From assembly GCA_963816775.1 (NCBI GenBank), contig CAWFLX010000031.1:1-64000 (forward strand): a DNA stretch of 64,000 bases. Reading direction: 5' to 3'. This stretch comes from JAFAXD01 sp963816775 (GTDB lineage Bacteria; Pseudomonadota; Alphaproteobacteria; Rhizobiales; Xanthobacteraceae). Below the pieces are notes generated by a model. The model did not search any database. It had not been told where the DNA came from and was given only the letters and a program-made list of their open reading frames with translations. Every line of letters begins with the position of its first letter. Positions within the stretch are counted from its first letter, which is position 1. Positions 8,889 to 17,890 of the stretch are shown piece by piece. A program made the position numbers and the translations under genes.

Positions 8889-10889
8889 GTGACGGTTGTA
8901 GAAGGGAGAAAAGCCCCCATACGGGTGGCGGTGGTCGGCTGCGGCCGCGTCAGCCGGACTGTGCATTATGCGGGAATTAAGGCCAATGGCGATTTCGAGT
9001 TCCACGCGGTGTGCGATGTCGATCGCGCGCGAGCGGACGAGTGGTCGCGCAAAAACAACGTCAAGGCCTATTACGACATTGATGATTTATTGGAACGAGA
9101 ACCCCTCGATCTTGTCGCGATCAACACGCCTAACGGGACCCATCCGCAACTGGTTGCCAAGGCCGCGAATCGTGGTGTGCATGTCCTCTGCGAGAAACCG
9201 CTTGCGATGCGGGTTCAGGACGCCGACGCTCTGATCGAATTGTGCGACCGAAACGGCGTGCGCCTGTTTTCGGTCCTGCAGAACCGATTTAACGCGACTA
9301 ACCAGCTACTTAAACGCGCCGTCGAGAAAGGCCGATTTGGGCGCTTGCTGACCGTCAACGTGACCATGCGCTGGCATCGCGGTCTTAGCTACTATCTGGA
9401 AGACAACGGATGGCGTGGGCGCCGCGATATGGCGGGCGGAGCGTTCACCAACCAAGCGATTCATTATGTCGATACGATGCAGTGGCTGGTCGGCGCCCCT
9501 CCTGTGAGCTGTTACGCGCGCATGGCGACGGCTGTTCACCCGGTCGAAGTTGAAACACATGGATGCGGAATCGTGACCTTTAAGAACGGAGTTATCGGCA
9601 GCCTCAATTTAACCTGTCTCAACTATCCGGACGACCGCGAAGGCAGCATCACACTTTTGGGCGAGACCGGCACGGTTAAAGTCGGCGGAGCGTCCATGAA
9701 CAAGATCCTTGAATGGGAATTCGCGCAGCCGGATCCACAAGATGATTCGTTGGCGCGCGCGACCGACTACGAACCGCCGACAGTTTACGGATTTGGGCAC
9801 GCTGAACTGTATCGCCGTATCGGCGCTCTGTTGCGGCAAGGGGAGGGCGACGTTCCTGATGGTCGGGAAGGCCGCAAATCGGTGGCCATCTTGGAGGCTC
9901 TCTACCAATCCGACCGCAGCGGGGATGCTGTGCGGGTTTCGCTTGCGTGCTCCCTGATGCGCGTCCTTATCACTGGAGGCGCCGGGTTCATCGGCTCGAC
10001 CCTTGCTCGCCGCCTGGTTGCGACCGGACACGAGGTTATCGTAATTGATAACCTGTCTACCGGCACAAAAGAAAACGTGCCGCCGGCTGCGCGCTTTGTT
10101 TTGGCCGATCTCACCGATCCAGGTGCGCTGGGTATGATCCCGGACCTGGATTACGACGCGGTGGTTCATCTCGCTGCACAATCATCCGGAGCTCTCAGCC
10201 AGAAATATCCCCACGCCGACATGCAGACGAATGTCGGACCTACGTTGCAGCTGTCGCGCTGGTGTCTCGAACGTTCGGTGCCGCGTTTTCTGTTCGCGAG
10301 TTCGATGACTGTTTACGGGCACGAAAACCGCGAGCCAATACCAGAAAGCGCGCCCTGTGTACCGATCAGCTATTACGCGGCCTCTAAGCTCGCCAGTGAG
10401 AACTATCTGCGCTTGGCGGCGAACGAGGGTCTCAACACTGTGTGCATGCGCTTTTACAATGTGTACGGACGCGGTCAGAACATCGGCAACCTCGACCAGG
10501 GGATGGTGAGCATTTATCTGGCGTATTTGCTGAAAGGCGTGAGCGTGCCTGTCACCGGCAGCCTCGACCGATACCGCGATTTTGTTCATGTGGATGACGC
10601 CGTCGACAGTTTGGCGCGGGGGCTCGCAGGTACGCGCGTGCCATTCGAAGTGTTCAACATCGGGAATGGAAAGAAGACTACCGTTCGCGAGCTTTTGGTA
10701 AAGCTCGTTTCGGCGATGGACTTGCGGCCCGATCATCCCATTGTCGAGCTTGCCGGTTCCGCGAGCGATGTATTCGGCTCAGTGGCGGACATCAGTCATG
10801 CCCGCGCGGAACTTGATTGGGCGCCCCGCACCGACCTCGACGAAGGCCTCGCGGATATGGTCGCCTGGGCTCGTGCACTGGCCCTATGA
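8889..10889 (+). CDS. Gfo/Idh/MocA dehydrogenase joined to an NAD-dependent epimerase
   Basis: One open frame of 666 residues contains two enzymes. Residues 1-355 are a Gfo/Idh/MocA oxidoreductase: VAVVGCGRVSR, CEKPLAM, and blocks QNRFN, NGWRG and AGGAFTNQAIHYVDTMQWLVG that match WbpB/WlbA-type 3-dehydrogenases of nucleotide-sugar uronic acids. Residues 357-666 are a complete extended SDR starting MRVLITGGAGFIGS with YYAASK as the active site. The join lies at CTCCCTGATGCG (9950-9961). If one C of CCC is removed, the first protein ends at TGA and the second starts at the overlapping ATG (TGATG), as elsewhere in this cluster. Fusion and single-base insertion are therefore both possible. Both halves act on nucleotide sugars. 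Confidence 0.85.
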   Translation: MTVVEGRKAPIRVAVVGCGRVSRTVHYAGIKANGDFEFHAVCDVDRARADEWSRKNNVKAYYDIDDLLEREPLDLVAINTPNGTHPQLVAKAANRGVHVLCEKPLAMRVQDADALIELCDRNGVRLFSVLQNRFNATNQLLKRAVEKGRFGRLLTVNVTMRWHRGLSYYLEDNGWRGRRDMAGGAFTNQAIHYVDTMQWLVGAPPVSCYARMATAVHPVEVETHGCGIVTFKNGVIGSLNLTCLNYPDDREGSITLLGETGTVKVGGASMNKILEWEFAQPDPQDDSLARATDYEPPTVYGFGHAELYRRIGALLRQGEGDVPDGREGRKSVAILEALYQSDRSGDAVRVSLACSLMRVLITGGAGFIGSTLARRLVATGHEVIVIDNLSTGTKENVPPAARFVLADLTDPGALGMIPDLDYDAVVHLAAQSSGALSQKYPHADMQTNVGPTLQLSRWCLERSVPRFLFASSMTVYGHENREPIPESAPCVPISYYAASKLASENYLRLAANEGLNTVCMRFYNVYGRGQNIGNLDQGMVSIYLAYLLKGVSVPVTGSLDRYRDFVHVDDAVDSLARGLAGTRVPFEVFNIGNGKKTTVRELLVKLVSAMDLRPDHPIVELAGSASDVFGSVADISHARAELDWAPRTDLDEGLADMVAWARALAL

Positions 10890-10981
10890 CGAGCCTCGCC
10901 CGGCCGAGTGAGATTCTAGCCCTCGCGTTTGGTCCGCGCTTGCAGCACCGCAATGGCCGTCGCCGGGTTTTGCCGTAAACG

Positions 10982-12809
10982 TTGCATTCTGCTTTGAGAG
11001 ACACCGACGTTGTTGTTTGGGATGTGGGCAGAAGGCTTGGCCCGGCCGATGTCGATGACCGACGGATCTGGTATTTCGGCGGCGACTACGCGCAGTACCA
11101 GGAATTGCGCGCCGCATTGGGCAAGACGGCCGAGTTCCAGCCCGTCGGCGAGGCAATCGACGCGGTCGCCGGCCGCATTGCCCTCGACCTGATCGAGCTC
11201 GACGCGCGCGTTGCCTCGGGCCGCTGCGTCGTCTCATGGCTCGCGAGCGATCTCGGCGAACGAAGCCCGTTTGCCAGTCCTTTCTGCCTCGAATTGTGCC
11301 GGGCCATCGCGCTCGTCGATGCGGTAAGCCTCGGCGGGCGCCATTTTGTGCTCGTGGACGACCGGAGCTTCGGTATGGCGCTTGCCGCGTTATGCCGCGA
11401 TAACGGAATATCGGCGCGGTGGCGCGGACCAGGCCCCGATTTGGGCTGTTGGTCGAGAGCCGTGCGTGCTCACGCCGGTTTCCTGCGCGACTGGTTTCGG
11501 CAGTGGCGCGCGCTCCAAAAAACGCCGGGTTCGGTCGGAAAACTCGCCGCCCGACATCCCTGGTTGATGAGTTGGGCGGAAGGCGAGTTTGCGCCCGGCA
11601 GCGACCGTCATCTTGGAAAGTTGGCTGATTGCCTGCGGCAGACCGATTTCAAAATCGGGTGGCTCTATAACCCGGTTGCCTGGCTCTATCCGATTGAGGC
11701 GATCGCCGCGGCCGTCGAACGGTCATCGCGCGTCGAACCGGCCGCCCTTGTTGGACAGTTCCTGCGCGTCGCGAATCTACTTCGCGCCTATGCGCGGCTC
11801 CTGACGTTTCCGCTTGCGATCACGCGTCGACTCTCGATCGCCGGGGTCGATGTTACTTGTCTGCTGCGGCAGGCCATGCGTCGCGAGCTCGCCTCCCCAC
11901 GGCTCGTCGCTGCCGCGCTTTACGAACGCTTGGCGCGTTCCCTTGCGCGCAGGGGGCTCGCTCCGCGTGCCCTATTTTATACGTTTGAAAACCAGCCTTG
12001 GGAAAAAGTCATGCTCGCAGGGTTTCGGCGCGCCCTCCCGGGGACGCTGCTGGTCGGAGTCCAACACGCGCCGCTCGCGGAACGGCACCTCTGCGCTCAC
12101 CCGAGCCGGCGACAATGGCGGGACGGCACCACGCCGGACCTGTTGGTGACCATCGGCGATGCGTTCAGGGACCGGCTGCTCGCACTCGGCGCTCCAGCGG
12201 AGCGCATCGCCGTCGGCGGCGCGCTGCGTCATGCGGATTTGTTGGCGAAGCCACCTTCATCTTCGCCCGAGCCCAGCGCGCCGCTGGTGCTCGTTACATG
12301 CTCGATGGAACCGCGCGAGTCACTCGAGCTTGCCTACAAGGCGATCGCGGCGGCCACGCCGATCGCCGACGTTCGAACTCGTGGTCAATTTTCATCCAAT
12401 GATCGAAGAAAGCCTTCGCGCCGCGCTGCGAACGCGGCTTGCCGAACTTGTCGATTGCAGCCACGTCGAGTTCGTTGATGGCGCCGCCGCCCCATGGCTG
12501 GAGCGTGCTCATATCCTGATCTATAGCGCGTCGAGCACCGGGTTAGAGGCCGCGATCGCTGGCGTGCCCGCTGTTTTTGTCGGCTCCGACATCATGCTGG
12601 ATACCGACCCGATGGCGAGAGCGCAAACGCCAAAGTGCCGATCGCCGGAGGAATTGAGACGGCAAATCGTCTCGCTGTTGAACGATTCGGAGGCACGGCG
12701 CGGGGCAATCGAAGGTGCTCGCGCGTTCATCGCAGGCAACCTTGTGTCTGCGAAGGCAGAGTTTTGGACTGCTCTCGCCAAGCAGAGCGCGAGCGGACGG
12801 TTCGGATGA
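10982..12809 (+). pseudogene. Large surface-glycan biosynthesis protein, frame broken near 12372
   Basis: The first frame runs from a TTG at 10982 to a stop at 12478, but its last ~35 residues lose coding character. The +1 frame continues to 12809 with LVVNFHPM, EFVDGAAAPW, LIYSASSTGLEAAIAGVPAVFVG, the typical end of glycan-processing glycosyltransferase-like proteins (surface carbohydrate biosynthesis family). Removing one T at about 12372-12373 joins them as ADVELVVNFHPM. The restored protein is about 608 residues. The start is also uncertain: an ATG at 10886 overlaps the previous stop (ATGA) in the same frame but hits TAA at 10976. The exact activity is unknown; its stop overlaps the cytidylyltransferase start. 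Confidence 0.65.
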
Positions 12810-13594
12810 AGACCGTCATCTTGTGCGGAGGGCAGGGGACCCGCATTCGCGGGGTCGCCGACGATCTGCCCAAGCCCATGATCCCGATCGGTGGCTATCC
12901 GATCCTTTGGCACATCATGCGCAGCTACGCGGCCCACGGATTCAAGGATTTCATCCTGTGCCTCGGCTATAAGGGCGAGGCGATCAAGAATTTCTTCATC
13001 AACTATCACACCATGGTCTCGGATTTCACCATCGACTTCGGCAACGGGGGCGAAACGATCAGCCATAGCGAGCCCGCGATCGACTGGCGGGTGACGCTCG
13101 CGGAGACCGGCCTCAACTGCATGACCGGCTCTCGTCTGAAAAGAATAGAAAAGTATCTCAAGGACGATCAACATTTCATGCTCACGTATGGCGACGGCGT
13201 CAGTGATATCGATCTCAAAAGCTTGGTGGCATTTCACCTCGAGCATCGTCCGATGGTGACGGTGAGCGGCGTGCGTCCGCCGGGGCGCTTCGGCGAGCTC
13301 GAAACGGAGGACAGCGGGCGATTGCGCGAGTTCAACGAGAAGCCGCAGGCGAGCGGAGGGCGCATTTCCGGCGGATTCTTTGTGTGCGACCGCGCGTTGC
13401 TGGGCCACCTCGATCCGCGGCGCGAGGACCAGGTGCTCGAAGCCGACCCGTTGCCGCGCCTCGCGCGCGAAGGCAACGTGATGATGTACGCGCACGACGG
13501 ATTCTGGCAGTGCATGGATACGTTCCGGGATTACACGCTGCTCAATGACCTCTATCAGGCGGGCAGGGCACCTTGGACAAAGGCCTTCCGCTAG
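12806..13594 (+). CDS. rfbF: Glucose-1-phosphate cytidylyltransferase (RfbF-like)
   Basis: 262 residues from the ATG that overlaps the previous stop (ATGA), close to the family's ~257. MKTVILCGGQGTRIRG is the nucleotide-binding loop; DDLPKPMIPIGG contains the conserved PKPM, and PILWHIMRSYAAHGFKDFILCLGYKGEAIK is split here only in description but runs without gap. It makes CDP-glucose from CTP and glucose-1-phosphate, the first step to CDP-3,6-dideoxyhexoses and other CDP sugars. The usual partner RfbG (CDP-glucose 4,6-dehydratase) is not clearly present, though an SDR follows 67 bases downstream. Confidence 0.88.
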   Translation: MKTVILCGGQGTRIRGVADDLPKPMIPIGGYPILWHIMRSYAAHGFKDFILCLGYKGEAIKNFFINYHTMVSDFTIDFGNGGETISHSEPAIDWRVTLAETGLNCMTGSRLKRIEKYLKDDQHFMLTYGDGVSDIDLKSLVAFHLEHRPMVTVSGVRPPGRFGELETEDSGRLREFNEKPQASGGRISGGFFVCDRALLGHLDPRREDQVLEADPLPRLAREGNVMMYAHDGFWQCMDTFRDYTLLNDLYQAGRAPWTKAFR

Positions 13595-13661
13595 GTTTTC
13601 GAGCTCATTTTGATGCCTCCATCTGCACCGCGGCACGCGCGACCTAGGGCGCTGGATTGAC

Positions 13662-14609
13662 GTGGCCGAGGTCGTGGTTACTGGCGTTTCGAGTTTCGTG
13701 GGACATCACCTCGCGCGCCATTGGGCCTTGCTCGGTCATCACGTCATCGGGACTGTCAGCCGCCCGCGCGATCGGTACCTCGGAATCGCCGCCGAACGCA
13801 TCGCGGCCATCGAACCGTATGTCGAGATTTTCGGGCTCGATTTGCGCGAGGCGCGGGAGATCGCCGCCCTGGTCGATCGGCGGGCACCGTCGCTGTGGAT
13901 CCAGCATGCCGGGTTCGCGACCGCCTACGGATCCTTCGACTACGATCTAGACGTCGCTCATCAGGTTAACGTCGCTTCGCTCATGCCGCTCTACGCTGCG
14001 TTGCGCGGAGGTCCGTGCGGGGTCATCATCACCGGCTCATCTTTCGAATATACGACGAGCGAAACAGGCAATCGTGAAGACGATGCCTGTGCACCGGACA
14101 CGCCGTATGGCCTCTCCAAGCTGGCGCAGACGCTGCGCGCGCGCCAGCTCGCCGAGCAACTTGACGTTCCGAGCCGGGTGGCACGGCTCTACATTCCGTT
14201 CGGGGCGCGCGACAATCCGGAAAAACTGCTATCCCAGACCGTTGCGAAATTGCGCAACGGCGAGCCGATCGCGCTGTCGCCGTGCGAGCAGAAGCGCGAC
14301 TTTCTCGGCATTACCGACGTCTGCGAAGCCTACGTGCGGCTCGCCGACGATCTTGCGCGACCGGGCTTCGACATCTTCAACATCGCCGGCGGCGACCCGG
14401 TGAGGTTGCGTGATTTCCTGCACGGAATTGCCGATCGCATGGGTGCCAAACGCGACCTGCTCCACTTCGGCGCCATGCCCATGCGGCCGGGCGAACCGCC
14501 GGCGTCGTATGCCGACATCGGCAAGGCGCGCCGCGTGCTGGGATGGATTCCAACGCCGCTGAGCACGGCGATCGACCGCGACTTGCTGGGAGCAGGCAAC
14601 GGCAAATGA
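13662..14609 (+). CDS. NAD-dependent epimerase/dehydratase (extended SDR)
   Basis: 315 residues from GTG. It has the NAD-binding segment VVVTGVSSFVGHHLA (a variant of TGxxGxxG with SS in place of a glycine pair), SSFEYTT and the catalytic YGLSK. Directly downstream of a glucose-1-phosphate cytidylyltransferase, it could be a CDP-sugar reductase or epimerase (abequose/paratose synthase-like). It is shorter than typical RfbG (~360 residues) and lacks its extra C-terminal segment as far as I can see. The end overlaps the next gene by ATGA. Confidence 0.8.
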   Translation: MAEVVVTGVSSFVGHHLARHWALLGHHVIGTVSRPRDRYLGIAAERIAAIEPYVEIFGLDLREAREIAALVDRRAPSLWIQHAGFATAYGSFDYDLDVAHQVNVASLMPLYAALRGGPCGVIITGSSFEYTTSETGNREDDACAPDTPYGLSKLAQTLRARQLAEQLDVPSRVARLYIPFGARDNPEKLLSQTVAKLRNGEPIALSPCEQKRDFLGITDVCEAYVRLADDLARPGFDIFNIAGGDPVRLRDFLHGIADRMGAKRDLLHFGAMPMRPGEPPASYADIGKARRVLGWIPTPLSTAIDRDLLGAGNGK

Positions 14610-15526
14610 CCTCGCTTCCCCGGGTCAGCGTGATCATGTCGGTGCTCAACGGCGAAGCGTTCTTGCGCCCGGCGGTCGAGAGCATTCTCGGCCAGACGTT
14701 CCGCGACTTCGAATTCATCGTTATCGACAATGCGTCGAGCGACGGCACGGCAGGGATTCTCGACGGCTATCGCGATGATCGCATCGTGCGGCTGCGCAAC
14801 GACGACATTCGTACGCTTACGCAGTCGTTGAACCGGGGTCTGCATGCCGCGCGCGGCGAGTACGTGGCCCGGTTGGACGCCGACGATCTTGCCGCTTCCG
14901 AGCGGTTGGGCCGTCAGGTGGCATTTCTCGATGCCAATCCGGACGTCGTCCTGGTGGCGAGCCACCTGCGCATCATCGATGAAACCGACCGCGTGATCGG
15001 GCACTTTAGGAGCCCGAGCGAGGAGGCCGCGCTCTACGACGATCTCGCCTATCGCAACCCAATCGGCCATTCGGCCGCGATGTTTCGGCGCGCCCCGGTG
15101 TTGGCGCTGGGCGGCTATCCGCCGGCCTATGTGTTTGCCCAGGACCTGGCGTTGTGGGTGATGCTGGCGCAGCGCCATGCCCGGTTTGGGATGATCGGTG
15201 ACCTGCTCGGCGACAATCGTGAGCACAGCCAGCGGACAACGCTGTCCCCTGCCATGGCGCTGCTCCGACACCGCGAGTCGATCGAAATTTTCGAAACCGC
15301 GTTGCGGTTGCCGCGCCTGTCGGACGAGGCTCGACGTCGTGGAAGGATCAATCTTGCTCGCCTGCACTGTCTGTTGGCCGGGGCGCTGATGCAGTCCGGT
15401 GACGGTACGGGCGCGGCATTGGAACTGGCGCATGGAATTCGCCTTGCGCCGCTGTTTTGTGTTCGCCGCGCTTTAGCGGGCCGATGGCGCACGGCGCTTC
15501 CAGATGGCCGAGCCGCTCACTCGTAG
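14606..15526 (+). CDS. Glycosyltransferase family 2
   Basis: 306 residues. The GT-A fold starts at once with VSVIMSVLNGEAFLRPAVESIL, followed by EFIVIDNASSDGT and the metal-binding VARLDADDLA (DxD region). GT2 enzymes transfer a sugar from a nucleotide donor to a glycan or lipid-linked acceptor on the cytoplasmic face. The ATG at 14606 overlaps the preceding TGA and is better than in-frame upstream starts inside the neighbour. The C-terminal third carries no recognised domain. Confidence 0.87.
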   Translation: MTSLPRVSVIMSVLNGEAFLRPAVESILGQTFRDFEFIVIDNASSDGTAGILDGYRDDRIVRLRNDDIRTLTQSLNRGLHAARGEYVARLDADDLAASERLGRQVAFLDANPDVVLVASHLRIIDETDRVIGHFRSPSEEAALYDDLAYRNPIGHSAAMFRRAPVLALGGYPPAYVFAQDLALWVMLAQRHARFGMIGDLLGDNREHSQRTTLSPAMALLRHRESIEIFETALRLPRLSDEARRRGRINLARLHCLLAGALMQSGDGTGAALELAHGIRLAPLFCVRRALAGRWRTALPDGRAAHS

Positions 15527-16397
15527 CAAGGCGCAAGAGGCGCGCATGGCTGCTCGTCCCGGGCACATCGTTCCGATCGAGGAAGGCGATCTTCCCGACG
15601 TCGGCGCGTTTCTGGCTCGCCACTTCGGCGCCAAGCGCTCGCTCGAGCAGTGGCAGCAGGCGATCACGCCGACATGGTGTCCGGAATCGGATCACGGCTA
15701 CCTGCTGCGCGCCGATGACGGTCGGATCGGTGGCGTGATCGTGCTGTTCCGGGCGCAACGCCAGATCGACGGTGAACGCCGTCGCACCTGCTCTCTTTCG
15801 AGTTGGCTGGTCCTGCCCGAGTTTCGTGACGACAGCATCCAGCTTCTGGTTCACGCGACCCGGGATGACGACGTCGTTTATGTCAACTTCACGCCGGCTC
15901 CACGAACGATCCGCATTTTCGAGCGGCTGGGTTTTCAACGCATCGACACGACCGAATGGGTGGTGGCCAATGTTCCGCTCCCGTGGGGGCGGACCCTGAG
16001 CGACAACGCGGCGATCGCGAGGCATCTGACGGGCACGGCCCACGACGACCTCGTGGCGCACGCCGGTTATCGGCGGCTGCACCACATTGGCCTGTGGGCC
16101 GAGAACGGGGATTTCTGCCACGTGGCGTTCGTACGCGGCAGGTTTCACCTGATTCCGGCCGCTCGAGTCATCTACGCGAGCGATTGGGCGGTGTTTACAC
16201 GCGTTCTAAAATTCTTCCGGGGCGCGGCCTGGCTGCATTTTGGACTGCCCCTTACGATAGTTGAGCAGCGTCGGCTTGCCGGTCGGCCGGCGTTTGCGGT
16301 TGCGCAGACCGCGCAACAATTGGCCCTGTTCCGCGGCACCGACATCGAGGCTGGCGCGATAGACGGTCTCTATTCCGAGCTGGTTACGTTTGCCTGA
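15504..16397 (+). CDS. GNAT-like acyltransferase
   Basis: 297 residues. The first half shows a GNAT-like layout: DLPDVGAFLARHF at the N-terminus, a central LSSWLVLPEFRD strand, then FTPAPRTIRIFERLGFQRID, the part of GNAT proteins that shapes the acyl-CoA pocket. The second half is less recognisable. It overlaps the GT2 gene by 23 bases if it starts at 15504; an ATG at 15546 is an alternative. Within the glycan cluster it may N-acylate an amino sugar. Family assignment is by motif pattern and is moderate. Confidence 0.6.
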   Translation: MAEPLTRSKAQEARMAARPGHIVPIEEGDLPDVGAFLARHFGAKRSLEQWQQAITPTWCPESDHGYLLRADDGRIGGVIVLFRAQRQIDGERRRTCSLSSWLVLPEFRDDSIQLLVHATRDDDVVYVNFTPAPRTIRIFERLGFQRIDTTEWVVANVPLPWGRTLSDNAAIARHLTGTAHDDLVAHAGYRRLHHIGLWAENGDFCHVAFVRGRFHLIPAARVIYASDWAVFTRVLKFFRGAAWLHFGLPLTIVEQRRLAGRPAFAVAQTAQQLALFRGTDIEAGAIDGLYSELVTFA

Positions 16398-16419
16398 TGT
16401 CGAGCAAGAGGCGGGCCGT

Positions 16420-17880
16420 TTGATCGTTAAACTCGGTCGTTTCGGAGTTCTCGCCAAGGACGCGCGGGCAGATGCGTTCGAACGTCGCGTCGTGCACGGC
16501 TTGCAGGCGGAGGCCGGCTGCAAACAAGCTTGGCGCACGGCGACGGCCGAAGCCCCGCCGGAACCCGTGGATTTCATCGTTGATTTATCTGAGAGCGCCG
16601 CAGGTCGACGCTGGGGCGAGCGCGCGGCGCACGGCGTCTGGTTCGCCAGCGTCGGTGAAGATCACTGTCTCGATCTCAAGCCCGCGGTGTCGAAAAACTT
16701 TGTAGACCAGAAATCGAGCGTGCCGGTTGCGTTGGGGCGTTGGAAGGGGGACGGAGGGGAGGCCGAAACGCTCGTGCGCTGGAACATGCGTTCCCGGCGA
16801 ACGAGCGGGCGACATATCGAGGCGGCGCTTGCCGGCATCGCTCAATGTTTTGTTGCCGGGCTCAAGCGGATCGAGGCCGACGCGCTTCCGGGCGAGCGCG
16901 GCTTCAAGCCCAGCATCGGCGCGCGGCCGGCGTCGTTCGCGCGCCTGCTCATGGTCAACGCGTGGAACGTGCTCGATCTTGCCGCCACGTCGTTCACATT
17001 GGACATGTGGAACGTCGGCGTCTTCGAGGGCGGGTCGGCGCAGAGCGTGTTCGATCCCTCGTTCATGGACAACATACATTGGCTGCGACGCGACAGGGGC
17101 TGGCTCTATCGCGCCGATCCGTTCGGATTTCGACGGGCGGATGGCGAGACGATCGTATTTCACGAGGCCTACGACTATCGAACCGGCAAAGGGGTAATCG
17201 CACGGCTTGTCGGGGATCTGGTGTCGACCGTCCGCGAGTTTCCTGCGCACGCCGCCTATCCGTATCTGTTCGAGCACGACGGGCGCCGCTACTGCATGCC
17301 GGAGCAATCGGAGAGTGGCGGGATCGCGGTGTTCGCGGTGGACGAGGCCTCTCTGGATTTGCGCGATGGCCGAACGCAGCTGTCCGACGTCCCGTTGGTT
17401 GACGGAACCGTGTTTGCACTCGGCGGATTGCATTGGCTTCTCGGAACGCGCGCCGACGACGATTACAATGCCCGGCTCTTTGCATGGTACGCTGAAACGC
17501 CGTTCGGTCCTTGGACCGCACACGCATGCAATCCAATCAAAGTCGATATCGCGGGCGCGCGCTCGGCCGGAACGCCGTTCATGTTCAACGGCTCATTGAT
17601 CCGGCCGGCGCAGGATTGTTCGCGTACGTACGGGGGCGCCGTCGTTCTCAACCGAATCATTGAGCTGTCGCCAACGCGCTTTGCGGAAGAGCCGATCGGG
17701 CGGATCGAGCCCGACCCGCGCTCTTTCTATAGCGACGGTGTTCACACGTTGTGTGTAAGCGACGGTCTCATTCTGGTCGACGGGAAGTATCGCCGACGCC
17801 ACTGGTTGGCGCCGCTGATGCGGATCATGCTCGACCGGGGGAGTGCGCGTCGCCGACGGATGATAGCGTCCAAGCTCTGA
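16420..17880 (+). CDS. Glycan-biosynthesis protein with GINT1-like beta-propeller domain
   Basis: About 486 residues. The N-terminal part (IVKLGRFGVLAKDARADAFERR) is followed after ~190 residues by a domain rich in propeller-type repeats: WLYRADPFGF, YPYLFEHDGRRYCMPE, WLLGTRADDDYNARLFAWYAETPFGPW, FMFNGSLIRPAQDCSRTYGGA. This arrangement is seen in bacterial relatives of glucosamine inositolphosphorylceramide transferase and glycosidase-like propellers of glycan clusters. TTG at 16420 is preferred because CAAGAGGCGGG precedes it; a TTG at 16390 overlaps the neighbour. The ATG at 16397, coupled to the previous stop, is out of frame and closes after eight codons. Transferase or hydrolase activity cannot be decided. 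Confidence 0.65.
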   Translation: MIVKLGRFGVLAKDARADAFERRVVHGLQAEAGCKQAWRTATAEAPPEPVDFIVDLSESAAGRRWGERAAHGVWFASVGEDHCLDLKPAVSKNFVDQKSSVPVALGRWKGDGGEAETLVRWNMRSRRTSGRHIEAALAGIAQCFVAGLKRIEADALPGERGFKPSIGARPASFARLLMVNAWNVLDLAATSFTLDMWNVGVFEGGSAQSVFDPSFMDNIHWLRRDRGWLYRADPFGFRRADGETIVFHEAYDYRTGKGVIARLVGDLVSTVREFPAHAAYPYLFEHDGRRYCMPEQSESGGIAVFAVDEASLDLRDGRTQLSDVPLVDGTVFALGGLHWLLGTRADDDYNARLFAWYAETPFGPWTAHACNPIKVDIAGARSAGTPFMFNGSLIRPAQDCSRTYGGAVVLNRIIELSPTRFAEEPIGRIEPDPRSFYSDGVHTLCVSDGLILVDGKYRRRHWLAPLMRIMLDRGSARRRRMIASKL

Positions 17881-17890
17881 GCATCACTCG

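Noticed and set aside
12521..13636. 371-codon minus-strand ORF opposite the cytidylyltransferase
   Set aside because: Antisense shadow of a gene with diagnostic motifs.
14330..15433. 367-codon minus-strand ORF opposite the GT2 gene
   Set aside because: Antisense shadow; no domain seen.
16397..16423. ATG coupled to the previous stop (TGATG) as start of the propeller-protein gene
   Set aside because: It closes after eight codons, and the shift to the main frame would need two extra bases, unlike the single-base breaks elsewhere.
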